From Paenibacillus sp. PvR098 (GTDB lineage: Bacteria > Bacillota > Bacilli > Paenibacillales > NBRC-103111): a DNA stretch of 64,000 nt. The notes beneath the pieces were generated by a model. That model was not told the DNA's origin and did not search any database. It saw only the letters and a program-made list of their open reading frames with translations. The stretch's first letter is position 1, and each line of letters begins with the position of its first letter. Both the position numbers and the translations under genes were made by a program. The stretch is from NCBI RefSeq assembly GCF_017833255.1, contig NZ_JAFIBU010000001.1, positions 4,024,501-4,088,500 of the forward strand. The letters run 5' to 3'. Below, piece by piece: positions 17,674 through 26,879 of the stretch.

Positions 17674-18816
17674 ATGTCAGTAATGGAAAATAAGCTTGTT
17701 TTCCAGCATGAGGATTTTAGCCGAATTCCGAAAGACGCGTATGTTCGTCAAGACATTTATGATTTGGAAATGAAAAAAATCTTTCAAGGAAAAACCTGGC
17801 ATTTGGTAGGGCATGTCTCCGAGATTCCGAATGTAGGTGATTATCGTACCTCTCATATCGGCAATGTTCCAATCATTATCACAAGGGACAAAACAGAGCA
17901 AGTCCATGTCATGGTCAATTCCTGTGCGCATCGTTCAGCGGAGGTTGTTCGTTCGAATTGCGGGAATACAAAGCAATTTCAGTGTCTGTATCACAAATGG
18001 ACTTATGATTTGAGCGGGAGCTTAATAGGCTGTCCGTATAAAGAGGATGTTCCTGACGGCGTTAACGAAGAAGAAATGAGCTTAAGGAAATTGAAGGTCG
18101 AGGTATTTAATAATTTAATTTTTGCTACCTTTGAGAAAAATATGATGCCGCTTGAAGAGTATTTGGGTGACGTCGTTGACGCCATTTCAGGAGGTCTCGA
18201 AGACAGTAAATTAGTACCTATTGGAAGCCATAAGGTCGTCTTTAATTGTAACTGGAAACTGTATTCCGAAAATATTTATGACGGTTACCATACAGGAATG
18301 CTCCATGCGGCATTTAGAATTTTGAGAATGTTTGCAGCAGGCGGAGAGTATACCGGATCTGAGCATGGCTCCGGATATTTTAGCTATAAAACTTTGCCTA
18401 TAGAAGAAAATAACATATTAAATGACATGAGTGTTTTTAACAAAAACAAAGAGCTAAGCTACATTATGAATATATATCCTAATACAGTGGTTTCAACTCA
18501 ATTGGAAACGATTGCACTTCGTTATGTCAGACCGGTCGACATCAGTACTACAGAAGTACAATTTCATTACTTCGCTCGTGAAAGCGATTCCAATGAAATG
18601 AGAGATTTACGTATCAAGCAGGCGAGTAATGTTTTTGGACCCGAAGGTATTATCACGTTGGAAGATGCTGCTGCTTTGGAGTCTGTTCAGAAGTCCATCG
18701 AAACGGAAGGTCAAACGATCATTTTAAAGCCAACCAAAGAAGGAAAGCCTCCGATCTATGCCGAGGTAGGCATTCGTGGATTTTGGAAAAAATGGCGGGA
18801 GCTAATGGAAATCTAA
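17674..18816 (+). CDS. Aromatic-ring-hydroxylating dioxygenase, large (alpha) subunit
   Basis: This 380-residue protein has Rieske ligands C84-x-H86 and C104-x2-H107 (CLYHKW) and iron ligands H206 and H211 in DGYHTGMLH. It belongs to the alpha subunits that pair with a small beta subunit (benzoate/anthranilate/salicylate type), and the beta gene follows. An earlier in-frame start (17647) exists, but ATG 17674 has GGGGTG 6 bp upstream. The enzyme would add O2 to an aromatic carboxylate to give a cis-diol or catechol. No ferredoxin or reductase gene is nearby. It is probably regulated through the operator at 17627. Confidence 0.9.
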   Translation: MSVMENKLVFQHEDFSRIPKDAYVRQDIYDLEMKKIFQGKTWHLVGHVSEIPNVGDYRTSHIGNVPIIITRDKTEQVHVMVNSCAHRSAEVVRSNCGNTKQFQCLYHKWTYDLSGSLIGCPYKEDVPDGVNEEEMSLRKLKVEVFNNLIFATFEKNMMPLEEYLGDVVDAISGGLEDSKLVPIGSHKVVFNCNWKLYSENIYDGYHTGMLHAAFRILRMFAAGGEYTGSEHGSGYFSYKTLPIEENNILNDMSVFNKNKELSYIMNIYPNTVVSTQLETIALRYVRPVDISTTEVQFHYFARESDSNEMRDLRIKQASNVFGPEGIITLEDAAALESVQKSIETEGQTIILKPTKEGKPPIYAEVGIRGFWKKWRELMEI

Positions 18817-18849
18817 TACATCTAATAATAAAAGAAGGTGAATGATTCG

Positions 18850-19338
18850 ATGATCAATACGAAACCTTTGGATATAGTGAAAAGGAACGAAATTGAGGAT
18901 TTACTTTATGAGTATGCTCAAATTGTCGACAATGGAGATATAACCAAGTGGCCCGATTTTTTTACAGAAAACGGATCGTATTATGTATATGCCAGAGACA
19001 ATTATGATAGAGGCCTGCCTGTAGCCTTTATTATGGATGATCACAAAGGGAAAATTAAAGATCGTGTCACATTGATTGAAAAAATATGGACGTACAACTT
19101 TGTGTATCAGCGTCATCAGATATCCAATATTTTGGTTAAAGAAACGAATGATCAAAAGCTTAGCTGCAGCGCTAATTTCTCCATCTATACAACAAGTCGT
19201 GAAGGTAAGACCGATTTATTTGCTGTTGGCCGGTATGAGGATATCCTTGTATTTGAGGACAATAAACCGAAGATCGAACAAAGAAAAGTGATCTTGGACA
19301 CCTACACCTTGCCTTCCTATTTTGTATATCCATTGTAA
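18850..19338 (+). CDS. Aromatic-ring-hydroxylating dioxygenase, small (beta) subunit
   Basis: This 162-residue protein has the SnoaL-like beta-subunit layout: an N-terminal helix with IEDLLYEYAQIVDNGDITKW, then a beta-sheet region and C-terminal ILDTYTLPSYFVYPL, close to benzoate/anthranilate dioxygenase beta subunits. A GTG at 18838 is in frame but lies within the GAAGGTG ribosome site; ATG 18850, 9 bp after it, is preferred. It completes the alpha3beta3-type oxygenase with the preceding gene, 33 bp away. It has no metal site of its own. Confidence 0.88.
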   Translation: MINTKPLDIVKRNEIEDLLYEYAQIVDNGDITKWPDFFTENGSYYVYARDNYDRGLPVAFIMDDHKGKIKDRVTLIEKIWTYNFVYQRHQISNILVKETNDQKLSCSANFSIYTTSREGKTDLFAVGRYEDILVFEDNKPKIEQRKVILDTYTLPSYFVYPL

Positions 19339-19362
19339 TACCGAGGAGTTGAATTCATTATT

Positions 19363-20481
19363 ATGCCAACTGATAAAGTGAAAGCGGCAGTAATGACGGC
19401 CCCCCGTACCATTGAATTCAGGGAATTCAATAAACCGAGAATTCTAAGTGAAGGGGCTCTAGTTCGCGTTGAAGCCTGCGGCCTTTGTGGAACGGATGCG
19501 GAACAGTACACCGGGGCAGTAAAATCATTGAATATTCAATACCCGATCATTCCAGGGCACGAAGTTGTTGGCATAATCGAAAGAATTGGTAAAAAATCAA
19601 TGGAGCGTTGGGGTGTTCAAAAGGGGGATAGAGTCGTTATCGATTCCATTATCCCATGCCGGAACTGTGATAACTGTATGTCAGGCAAATTTAACCTGTG
19701 CATTGGTTGGAATAAGACGATGATGGGATATTCGTATATCAGCTCGGAAGATATACCTCATTTGTGGGGCGGTTACGCAACGCATATGTTTGTTCACCCC
19801 AATTCTTTAGTAAGAAAAATGGATCGTTCCATTCCTGCAGAGCATGCCATTCTTTTCAATGCTTTGGGTGGTGCTGTTCATTGGACGTATGAACTTCCAA
19901 ATTTAAAATATGGTGACCGTGTGTTGGTTATTGCGGCAGGTTTAAGAGGCTTAATGTGTACGCTTGTGGCTAAAGCTATGGGAGCATCACAAGTCATACT
20001 GGCCGGAATTGAATCGGATAAAAAGAAAATGAACAAGGGACTTGAGATTGGCGCTGACCATATTATTAATGTAAGCCAGGAGGACATGGTCGCCCGGGTC
20101 AAGGAGTTGACCGGGGGCAAAGGTGTCAATGTCATTGTCGATTTGTCGCCTCACGCGACAAAGCCGATTTCTGACGCACTGGATTTGATTGCCAAAGATG
20201 GAGCTATTGTCTTGGTAGGATTGAAGAATAACGCGAGCATTGAAAATTTTGTGAGTGATAAAATGATCATGAAGGGTTCCCGGATCATTGGGGCTTATGG
20301 AGTTAGTTATACGGCCTTTAAGCGTGCTATATCGATGATTGAATCAGGTAAGCTGCCTTTAGATAAAATAAATACGAAAGTTTTTCCGTTGGAACAATGC
20401 AATCTCGCCATGGCTACCTTGGCTAAAGAAATCGTTGATGATGAAGTCAATAGTATCGTCATTAAACCGAACCTTTCTTAA
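19363..20481 (+). CDS. Zinc-dependent MDR alcohol dehydrogenase, second copy
   Basis: This 372-residue MDR protein has GLCGTDAEQY (catalytic zinc Cys), GHEVVG and a structural zinc loop CRNCDNCMSGKFNLC. The nucleotide loop reads AAGLRGL. It follows the Rieske alpha/beta genes by 24 bp and probably oxidises their diol product. The start is a little unusual: GAGGAG is 15 bp upstream of ATG 19363, so an ATT at 19357 or 19360 cannot be fully excluded. It is related to, but well diverged from, the copy at 10565-11659. Confidence 0.86.
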   Translation: MPTDKVKAAVMTAPRTIEFREFNKPRILSEGALVRVEACGLCGTDAEQYTGAVKSLNIQYPIIPGHEVVGIIERIGKKSMERWGVQKGDRVVIDSIIPCRNCDNCMSGKFNLCIGWNKTMMGYSYISSEDIPHLWGGYATHMFVHPNSLVRKMDRSIPAEHAILFNALGGAVHWTYELPNLKYGDRVLVIAAGLRGLMCTLVAKAMGASQVILAGIESDKKKMNKGLEIGADHIINVSQEDMVARVKELTGGKGVNVIVDLSPHATKPISDALDLIAKDGAIVLVGLKNNASIENFVSDKMIMKGSRIIGAYGVSYTAFKRAISMIESGKLPLDKINTKVFPLEQCNLAMATLAKEIVDDEVNSIVIKPNLS

Positions 20482-20498
20482 AAATTTTTAATGACAAG

Positions 20499-20504
20499 TT
20501 GACA
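20499..20504 (+). promoter_or_regulatory. -35 box of the hydrolase-HpaB-meta operon
   Basis: A perfect TTGACA. The matching -10 is poorly defined because the region at the right distance overlaps the palindromic operator at 20525-20542 (best candidates AACTAA at 20522 or TAAGAT at 20525). Confidence 0.5.
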
Positions 20505-20524
20505 AAAGTGTGTTAAGGTTCAAC

Positions 20525-20542
20525 TAAGATACTAGTATCTAA
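20525..20542. promoter_or_regulatory. GntR-type operator, site C
   Basis: TAAGATACTAGTATCTAA matches the consensus at 17 of 18 positions; its core AGATACTAGTATCT (20527-20540) is a perfect 14-bp palindrome. It sits 23 bp upstream of the hydrolase gene. Confidence 0.72.
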
Positions 20543-20564
20543 CAAATGAGCTGAGGTGAATGTA

Positions 20565-21431
20565 ATGGGTGAAAAAGTTGCGATATGGTCGCAATTGGTA
20601 GGACTGCCTTTGAAGCAGTACTACTTGGATGTGGATGGAATCCGAACAAGAGTCATGGAAGCTGGCGAGGGAGAACAAACCCTTATTTTCGTTCATGGTA
20701 CTGGGGGCCATCTGGAAGCGTACTCGCGGAACTTTGCAGGACTTGCCGAAGAATGTAGAGTCATCGCTTATGATATGGTTGGTCATGGCTTCAGTGACAA
20801 ACCGGATCGTCCTTATACCATTGATTATTTAAGCGATCATCTTGTTGGTTTGATTAAAGCTTTGAATTTGCAAAAGGTGAGCTTGTCAGGTGAATCGCTT
20901 GGTGGATGGGTTGCCGCTTGGACGGCTGCTTATCATCCCGAGCTAGTTGATAAATTAATCCTCAATACGCCTGGTAACATTACGAATAAACCGCAGGTCA
21001 TGGAGCAGGTGAAAAATTCAACGATCAAAGCGGTGGAAGAAGCCACTTACGAAAATGTGCGTACTCGCCTGGAATGGTTGTTTCATGACAAAAGCTTTGT
21101 AACGGATGAGCTGGTGAGTATTCGCTATAAAATATATAAACAACCGGAATTTAAAAGAGCTGTATACAACATTGTAGCCATACAGGATTGGGAAATAAGA
21201 AAGAATTACGTATGGGGCCCGGAATGGTGTAACAAAATTACCTGCCCGACCTTATTATTATGGACTGACAATGACCCCACGGGAACGGTGGACGAAGCTT
21301 TAATTTTGAAGGAATGGATTCCAGGCAGCTTATTATATGTCATTAACGACTCCGGTCATTGGCCGCAGTGGGAAAGCACTGGAGAATTTAATCACGTTCA
21401 TAAATCGTTTGTAAAAGAGGGGAGCTTTTAG
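20565..21431 (+). CDS. Alpha/beta hydrolase, meta-cleavage-product (C-C) hydrolase type
   Basis: This 288-residue protein has an oxyanion-hole segment VHGTGGH near 43-49, nucleophile elbow GESLGG with Ser111, an Asp in the WTDND region near 238 and the catalytic His in NDSGHWPQWE near 265. These are the marks of the MhpC/XylF/HsaD group that splits 2-hydroxymuconic-semialdehyde-like ring-fission products. A GTG at 20556 is in frame but overlaps the GAGGTG ribosome site; ATG 20565 is chosen. It is the first gene of the long operon ending near 30948 and supplies the hydrolytic step before MhpD-MhpE-MhpF. Confidence 0.85.
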   Translation: MGEKVAIWSQLVGLPLKQYYLDVDGIRTRVMEAGEGEQTLIFVHGTGGHLEAYSRNFAGLAEECRVIAYDMVGHGFSDKPDRPYTIDYLSDHLVGLIKALNLQKVSLSGESLGGWVAAWTAAYHPELVDKLILNTPGNITNKPQVMEQVKNSTIKAVEEATYENVRTRLEWLFHDKSFVTDELVSIRYKIYKQPEFKRAVYNIVAIQDWEIRKNYVWGPEWCNKITCPTLLLWTDNDPTGTVDEALILKEWIPGSLLYVINDSGHWPQWESTGEFNHVHKSFVKEGSF

Positions 21432-21434
21432 ATC

Positions 21435-22889
21435 ATGGGAGCGCGCACAGGTAAAGAATATATTGAAAGATTAAAAAACCACCCACCGGAAACATGGGTT
21501 GGCAATGAAAAAATTACGGATCCTACGACACATCCATTGGTTGCACCGGCTGTTAAATCGATCGCCCGGTTATATGATGCACAGTGGGAAGCAGACAAAA
21601 AGGATGATATGCTTTTTAAATCTCCCAAAACGGGAGATATGGTTGGATCTTCATTCCTGGTTCCGAAATCGAGAGACGATTTGACGAAACGCAGAAAAAT
21701 GCATCAAGTATGGGCAGAAGAAACCTATGGAATGATGGGGCGCTCCACGGATTTTATGAGTGCCATGATGACCGCCTGGTACATTAATTCCGATTTCTTC
21801 GGCGCTTATGCGGATAATGTTCGGAATTATTTTGAGTATATTCGTGAAAATGACTTATATCTGACGCACGTTTTGATTGACCCGCAAGTGAATCGGGGAA
21901 AAGCTCCTTCGGAGCAGCCAGATGAATTTACTTATCTTGGGGTCGTAAGAGAAACGGATAAAGGGATTATCGTACGCGGAGCCAAAATGCTGGCAACGGC
22001 CGGTCCTTATGCTGATGAGATGCTGGTATGGCCTTTCCATTTAAGAAAACCTACGGAAAAGGACTACAAATACGCCATTTCATTTGCATTACCAATGAAT
22101 ACCCCAGGAGTTCGGTTGATTGCGCGTGAGCCATTTACCCGTGATTCTGTGTACGATCATCCGTTAGCGTCTCAATTCGATGAACTTGATGGTGTAGTCG
22201 TTTTCGATGATGTGTTGGTTCCTTGGGAAAGAGTATTCATTTATCAGGATGTTGAAAAGGTGAATACGGTTTGGAAATTAAACTCCAATGCGTTTACAGG
22301 TCACCAAACGTCCATAAGACTGCAGACGAAATTGCAGCTCATTGCCGGGACGGTAATGAAAGCGACAGAAATGGTAAATACAAATCAATTCCCGCATGTT
22401 CAAGATATGATGGGCGAGATTACGACTTACATTGAGCTCATTCGAGCTGCGGTGCTGGCATCGGAAATGACCTCTGAACCTAATGAAGACGGGATATTCA
22501 TGCCGAATGTTACTCCGCTCTATGCCGTCCGAAATTCAGGAAACCGGTGGTATCCACGCGTTCGGGAGATCGTGCAGCTCATCGTAGCCGGCGGTTTGAT
22601 GTATCAACCGTCCAATGTGGATGTATTTAACAGCCCTATTGCCTCCGACATTCGAAAGTATTACAGGGGTGCTGAAGTTTCGGCAGATGATAAAGTGAAG
22701 TTATTCAAATTGGCTGCAGATATTGCCGTTTCCGATTTTGGTTCCCGTCACGAGTTGTATGAGCGGTTTTATGCCGGAGATCCTATGTTCCTGAGAATCC
22801 AAACCCAGTACTCCGGTTATGACAAGAGTCAGTGTCTAGCCTTGGTAGACAAACTGCTTTCCAAATATGGGATCAGCGAAAAAGTATAA
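21435..22889 (+). CDS. hpaB: FADH2-dependent aromatic monooxygenase, HpaB family
   Basis: This 484-residue protein has the usual full length and N-terminus of the family (TGKEYIERLKNHPPETWVG) and the acyl-CoA-dehydrogenase-like fold seen in RSTDFMSAMMTAW and NPGVRLIAREPF-like segments. Members use free reduced flavin to hydroxylate a phenol to a catechol (4-hydroxyphenylacetate, phenol, chlorophenols). The reductase partner is the HpaC-like gene at 27902-28372 in the same operon. It follows the hydrolase by 3 bp. The exact phenol cannot be deduced. Confidence 0.9.
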   Translation: MGARTGKEYIERLKNHPPETWVGNEKITDPTTHPLVAPAVKSIARLYDAQWEADKKDDMLFKSPKTGDMVGSSFLVPKSRDDLTKRRKMHQVWAEETYGMMGRSTDFMSAMMTAWYINSDFFGAYADNVRNYFEYIRENDLYLTHVLIDPQVNRGKAPSEQPDEFTYLGVVRETDKGIIVRGAKMLATAGPYADEMLVWPFHLRKPTEKDYKYAISFALPMNTPGVRLIAREPFTRDSVYDHPLASQFDELDGVVVFDDVLVPWERVFIYQDVEKVNTVWKLNSNAFTGHQTSIRLQTKLQLIAGTVMKATEMVNTNQFPHVQDMMGEITTYIELIRAAVLASEMTSEPNEDGIFMPNVTPLYAVRNSGNRWYPRVREIVQLIVAGGLMYQPSNVDVFNSPIASDIRKYYRGAEVSADDKVKLFKLAADIAVSDFGSRHELYERFYAGDPMFLRIQTQYSGYDKSQCLALVDKLLSKYGISEKV

Positions 22890-22914
22890 AAACGAACTCG
22901 AGGAGATATAAGAT

Positions 22915-23703
22915 ATGCCTTTACACGGGAAAACAGCATTAATCACAGCATCCAGTTCAGGTATCGGAAAAGGAATCGCAGCAAAGCTGGCGCAAGAGGG
23001 AGCGACGATTTTTTTGAGCGGTATTGAAAAAGATCTGCTTCCTCAAACCGCCGATGAAATTGCTGAATCCACCGGAGCTAAGGTTCATTATTTAACCTCT
23101 GATTTTTCGAATCCTGATTCGATTGAAGAATTAGGGCGTAAAGCAGTTGAGCAGATGGGTTCTGTCGACATTCTGGTCTATAATACCGGCGGCCCTAAGC
23201 CGGGTGCATTTCTTGAATTAACAGACAAGGATTGGAGTTTTGCCTATCATCTCATTCTGGATGCGGCGATTCGATTAACGAGAATTGTGTTACCTCAGAT
23301 GCAGCAAAATCAGTGGGGAAGACTTGTCTATATGACTTCTTCGTCGGTTGTCCGTCCTTTGCCGAACCTGCATTTATCCAATGTCATGAGGGCTGCTGTA
23401 CAAGCGCTTGCAGAATCGTTAAGTGTGGAAGTGGGCGCCCATGGGATCACAACGCATGTTGTCGCTCCCGCCCATATAGATACGGCAAGAACGAGACAAC
23501 TGGCGAGCTACAGAGCTGAGCAGGCTGGCAAATCCTTTGAAGAGGTTGTAAGAGAGGATCTTAAGGGCATCCCGGTCGGTAGATACGGAAAGCCTGAAGA
23601 TATTGCGGCTTTGGTAGGTTTCTTGGCTTCCGATGCTTCCTCTTTTATGACGGGTTTAACTCATTTGGTAGACGGCGGTTTTACCAAAATCGGTCCCCTT
23701 TAA
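22915..23703 (+). CDS. Short-chain dehydrogenase/reductase, atypical active site
   Basis: This 262-residue SDR has a good nucleotide-binding motif TASSSGIG at 11-18 and a Ser cluster at 142-144. The NNAG motif is replaced by YNTGGPKPG (89-97). The catalytic Tyr-x3-Lys position reads S155-N-V-M-R159, so both Tyr and Lys are absent. A subgroup of SDR proteins shares this SNxxR pattern. It may act by a different mechanism or on a distinct substrate. It lies 25 bp after hpaB and 23 bp before a cupin gene, within the operon. Confidence 0.85.
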   Translation: MPLHGKTALITASSSGIGKGIAAKLAQEGATIFLSGIEKDLLPQTADEIAESTGAKVHYLTSDFSNPDSIEELGRKAVEQMGSVDILVYNTGGPKPGAFLELTDKDWSFAYHLILDAAIRLTRIVLPQMQQNQWGRLVYMTSSSVVRPLPNLHLSNVMRAAVQALAESLSVEVGAHGITTHVVAPAHIDTARTRQLASYRAEQAGKSFEEVVREDLKGIPVGRYGKPEDIAALVGFLASDASSFMTGLTHLVDGGFTKIGPL

Positions 23704-23726
23704 TAGTCATGTAACGGAGGAGAGAT

Positions 23727-24239
23727 ATGGAAGCAAAATTGAAGCCCTCAACGGAAAAGAAGCTTGACGAATATATGATAAATTTAAAAAAATTAAAAAA
23801 TCGCGACGATCAGAAGATTTCGGAGGAAGGTCTGGTTGTTCATTCTGAGGATGCGATTTGGCTGGATAGCAAAGTAACCGGTAATCCTGCAGAAATTGGT
23901 CTGCTGCTGAACGTTCCGACCAAATCGATGGAGTTTTATTTGCAAAAAATTCCGGTTGGCGGAAGCAGCGATTTACAAAGGCATGTCCATGAATCTATCC
24001 ATTATGTTTTAAATGGTAGCGGTTACTCGGAAATTGGTAATCAAACTGTTCAATGGAGTAAGGGTGATTTTGTATATACACCTCCTTGGATCTGGCATAG
24101 ACATTATAACGATGGCGCTGAGGATGTTGAGATGCTTCTGATTGAAAATTCCCGTCTTATGGATGGTATGCAAGGAAATCGTCGTGACAGCCTTGGAAAT
24201 ATCAGCTTTAAGGAAGCGTTCAAAGAATACTTGGAGTAA
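23727..24239 (+). CDS. Cupin-domain protein
   Basis: This 170-residue protein has a Lys-rich N-terminus (1-35) and a single cupin barrel. The metal-binding motifs are visible: RHVHESIHYVLNGSG near 90-104 and PPWIWHRHYN near 125. Such proteins bind Fe, Mn or Zn; some are ring-cleaving dioxygenases, others isomerases or sensors. The location between the SDR and an extradiol dioxygenase implies a step on a ring or ring-fission product, but nothing more specific is supported. Confidence 0.82.
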   Translation: MEAKLKPSTEKKLDEYMINLKKLKNRDDQKISEEGLVVHSEDAIWLDSKVTGNPAEIGLLLNVPTKSMEFYLQKIPVGGSSDLQRHVHESIHYVLNGSGYSEIGNQTVQWSKGDFVYTPPWIWHRHYNDGAEDVEMLLIENSRLMDGMQGNRRDSLGNISFKEAFKEYLE

Positions 24240-24266
24240 ACAAAAATCTAAGGAGGCCAAACCAGC

Positions 24267-25148
24267 ATGGGAATTTTGAAATTAGCGCATGGAATTTTAA
24301 ATGTAAACGATTTATCCCGCAACCTAGAATTTTATCGTGAAGTCGTAGGATTGCACGAAATCGGTAAAGAGAACGGCATTGTCTATCTGGGCTGTGGTGC
24401 GGACAACAACTATGATTTGGCGTTAAAAGAAGGAGGCAGCGGCATCAGCCATTTTGCACTACAGGTGCATAATGAAGACGATTTGGCTTACTATGAGAAA
24501 AAATTGGCGGGACTCGGTGTGAAGACGAACCGTGTGACGGATGCGGAGCCTGGAGAGAAGGCAGCGCTGCAGTTCCAATCACCAAGCAATCACAATATCG
24601 AATTGGTATTGGTGGAAGATCGTCCGCATTATCTACATCCGGTTGTAGGCCGTAAACCAAGCCGAGGCATCGCACCGCTCGATGCGGATCATATCACGCT
24701 GAACGCAAAGGACGTCAACGGTTTGGCAGGATTTTTGCGAGATGCATTGGAATTCTCGATCGCAGACGTATTCGAGCCGGTCGCGGGTGTTTGGGGAGCT
24801 GCGTGGACGCACGGAAGTGATTTCCACCATGATGTAGCTATCGTAGGTACACGTGATGAAACGACATTGCATCATTATGCATTCCTGGTTGCGGGAATCG
24901 ATGAGATGAAACGGGCCTGTGACGTATTGGGGCAGTATGGGTACAAAACGGAAACCGGTCCGGGAAGACATTCCGTAGGCGGAAACCTGTACACGTATTT
25001 CCTGGATCCAAGCGGCAACCGCATCGAATTGTCCGCGGAAATGCCTCGTGCGGACAAGTCACGCGAGCTCAATAGCTGGACCGATTTCCCGACAGCCTTC
25101 AGCGCATGGGGAGCCTTCCCGCCGGAGTCCTTCGCTAAGGGGTCTTAA
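24267..25148 (+). CDS. Extradiol (catechol 2,3-type) dioxygenase, copy 1
   Basis: This 293-residue protein has two VOC domains. The Fe/Mn ligands are all in the C-terminal domain: H142 (DHITLNAKDV), H202 or H203 (LHHYAFLV) and E254 (GNRIELSAEM). It opens a catechol ring next to the hydroxyls, giving a yellow semialdehyde-type product for the hydrolase or hydratase. AAGGAGG is upstream of ATG 24267. It is almost identical to the gene at 29364-30245, sharing 300 bp of perfect DNA identity (24627-24926). The mhpD gene starts 2 bp after its stop. Confidence 0.9.
   Translation: MGILKLAHGILNVNDLSRNLEFYREVVGLHEIGKENGIVYLGCGADNNYDLALKEGGSGISHFALQVHNEDDLAYYEKKLAGLGVKTNRVTDAEPGEKAALQFQSPSNHNIELVLVEDRPHYLHPVVGRKPSRGIAPLDADHITLNAKDVNGLAGFLRDALEFSIADVFEPVAGVWGAAWTHGSDFHHDVAIVGTRDETTLHHYAFLVAGIDEMKRACDVLGQYGYKTETGPGRHSVGGNLYTYFLDPSGNRIELSAEMPRADKSRELNSWTDFPTAFSAWGAFPPESFAKGS
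24627..24926 (+). repeat. 300-bp perfect repeat, copy 1
   Basis: This stretch inside the first extradiol dioxygenase gene is identical base for base to 29724-30023. Flanking parts of the two genes differ, especially the first 60 bp, which suggests gene conversion after an older duplication. Confidence 0.9.
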
Positions 25149-25149
25149 T

Positions 25150-25935
25150 ATGAACGACAAACCCAATTTTCAATCCATTGCTCAATCATTATACGATTCC
25201 TTTGAAAGTAAACAGGCCATCTCGCCGATCACGGAAACTTATCCGTCCTTAGCAGCGGAGGACGCTTATCAAATTCAGAGGGAATTAATCAAGCTCCATC
25301 AACAACATGGCAGGATGGTCATAGGGAACAAAATTGGTTTGACCAGTGAAGGGATTCAAAAACAGCTCAATGTATATGAGCCAGATTTCGGCGTCATGTT
25401 TTCGGAATTTGCTTATGAGGATGGCGCAGAAATCGATACAAAACAGATGATTTATCCCCGTATTGAAGCGGAAATTGCGTTTATTTTGGATAAGGATCTG
25501 AAGGGGCCGAATCTAACGGCTGTGGATGTTTTGGCAGCTACCAAAGCGGTTGTGCCCTCCTTTGAGATTATTGACAGCCGAGTAAAGGATTGGAAAATCA
25601 AGATTTCCGATACGATCGCTGATAATGGGTCGCATTGGGGGATGGTCTTGGGAAGTCAGATTTCATCCGTTGATCAAGTGGATTTCCGTCATGTGGGGCT
25701 TGTATTGGAAAGGGATGGAAAAGTATTGGGTACAGCAGCTGGAGCTGCTGTACTGGGTCACCCCGCTCGCTCTGTCGCATGGCTGGCCAATAAGCTGTCG
25801 GAATGGGGAGAAACATTGAAAGCCGGAAGCATTGTGCTCTCAGGTTCTCTCACACCAGCCTTTGATTTACTTCCTGGACGGTATAAGGCTTCTTTTGGTG
25901 AAGGTTTGTCAAGTGTGGAGGTGAATGTAAAATAA
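25150..25935 (+). CDS. mhpD: 2-oxopent-4-enoate hydratase (MhpD-like)
   Basis: This 261-residue protein of the fumarylacetoacetase-like hydratase family has [17 protein letters not shown] near residue 58 and [12 protein letters not shown] near 100, with acidic metal ligands. It adds water to 2-hydroxypenta-2,4-dienoate to give 4-hydroxy-2-oxovalerate. A longer frame (25048) overlaps the dioxygenase gene; ATG 25150 is 2 bp after that gene's stop, with AAGGGG upstream, and gives the normal family length. Its stop overlaps the mhpF start (TAATG). Confidence 0.92.
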   Translation: MNDKPNFQSIAQSLYDSFESKQAISPITETYPSLAAEDAYQIQRELIKLHQQHGRMVIGNKIGLTSEGIQKQLNVYEPDFGVMFSEFAYEDGAEIDTKQMIYPRIEAEIAFILDKDLKGPNLTAVDVLAATKAVVPSFEIIDSRVKDWKIKISDTIADNGSHWGMVLGSQISSVDQVDFRHVGLVLERDGKVLGTAAGAAVLGHPARSVAWLANKLSEWGETLKAGSIVLSGSLTPAFDLLPGRYKASFGEGLSSVEVNVK

Positions 25936-26840
25936 TGGAAAATAAAGTTAAAGTAGCTATCCTGGGCTCAGGAAATATCGGAACCGATTTAATGTATAAA
26001 ATATTGAAAAATCCCGGTTCCTTACAGCTGTCGATGATGTCCGGGATTGATCCGGAATCCGAAGGACTAGCCAGAGCGAAGTCCTATGGATTGGACATTA
26101 GTGCTGAGGGGATTAATGGGATTCTCCAAGATCCCGATATCCAAATCGTATTTGACGCAACGAGCGCAAAGGCTCATATCCGGCATGCGAAGTTGTTAAA
26201 GGAAGCCGGTAAAATGGCGATTGATTTAACACCTGCCGCTGTTGGCCCTTATGTTGTGCCGCCAGCCAATCTTACGGCCCATATGGAAGAAGATAATGTG
26301 AACTTGATTACGTGCGGCGGGCAAGCGACGATTCCTCTCGTACATGCGGTTAGCCGGGTATGTAAAGTCAAATATGCTGAGATGGTATCGACTGTTTCCA
26401 GCAGCTCGGCAGGGCCCGGTACACGGCAGAATATCGATGAATTTACATTTACCACGTCTCGTGGTCTGGAGGTTATCGGGGGAGCCGAAAAGGGAAAGGC
26501 GATTATTATTCTAAATCCCGCCGATCCGCCGATCCTGATGAGAAATACCGTATATGTCGCCTACGAACCCGGTCATGAAGACAAAATTGTTACATCGATC
26601 GAGCAGGTCATAGCTGAAGTGCAACAATACGTGCCCGGATATCGTTTAACCCGGAAGCCAATTTTTGATGTGAGAGATACTCCGGAGGGCAAATTACCTG
26701 TTGTCATTTTATTGCTGGAGGTTGAAGGTGCGGGGGATTATTTGCCAAGCTCGGCCGGTAACCTTGATATTATGACCTCGTCCGCCAAGCGTGTAGCAGA
26801 GGTTAAAGCGAGTCACTTATTGAAACAAGCCTTAAGCTAA
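25935..26840 (+). CDS. mhpF: Acetaldehyde dehydrogenase, CoA-acylating (MhpF-like)
   Basis: This 301-residue protein has the NAD-binding motif GSGNIGTDL at 11-19 and the catalytic Cys127 in [11 protein letters not shown]. It turns acetaldehyde into acetyl-CoA and normally forms a channelled complex with the aldolase encoded next. One-base overlap with mhpD suggests translational coupling. Length and motifs match the family with nothing unusual. Confidence 0.95.
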   Translation: MENKVKVAILGSGNIGTDLMYKILKNPGSLQLSMMSGIDPESEGLARAKSYGLDISAEGINGILQDPDIQIVFDATSAKAHIRHAKLLKEAGKMAIDLTPAAVGPYVVPPANLTAHMEEDNVNLITCGGQATIPLVHAVSRVCKVKYAEMVSTVSSSSAGPGTRQNIDEFTFTTSRGLEVIGGAEKGKAIIILNPADPPILMRNTVYVAYEPGHEDKIVTSIEQVIAEVQQYVPGYRLTRKPIFDVRDTPEGKLPVVILLLEVEGAGDYLPSSAGNLDIMTSSAKRVAEVKASHLLKQALS

Positions 26841-26879
26841 CCATGGATATTCTAGTAAGGAGGAAGGGATGGAACGATA

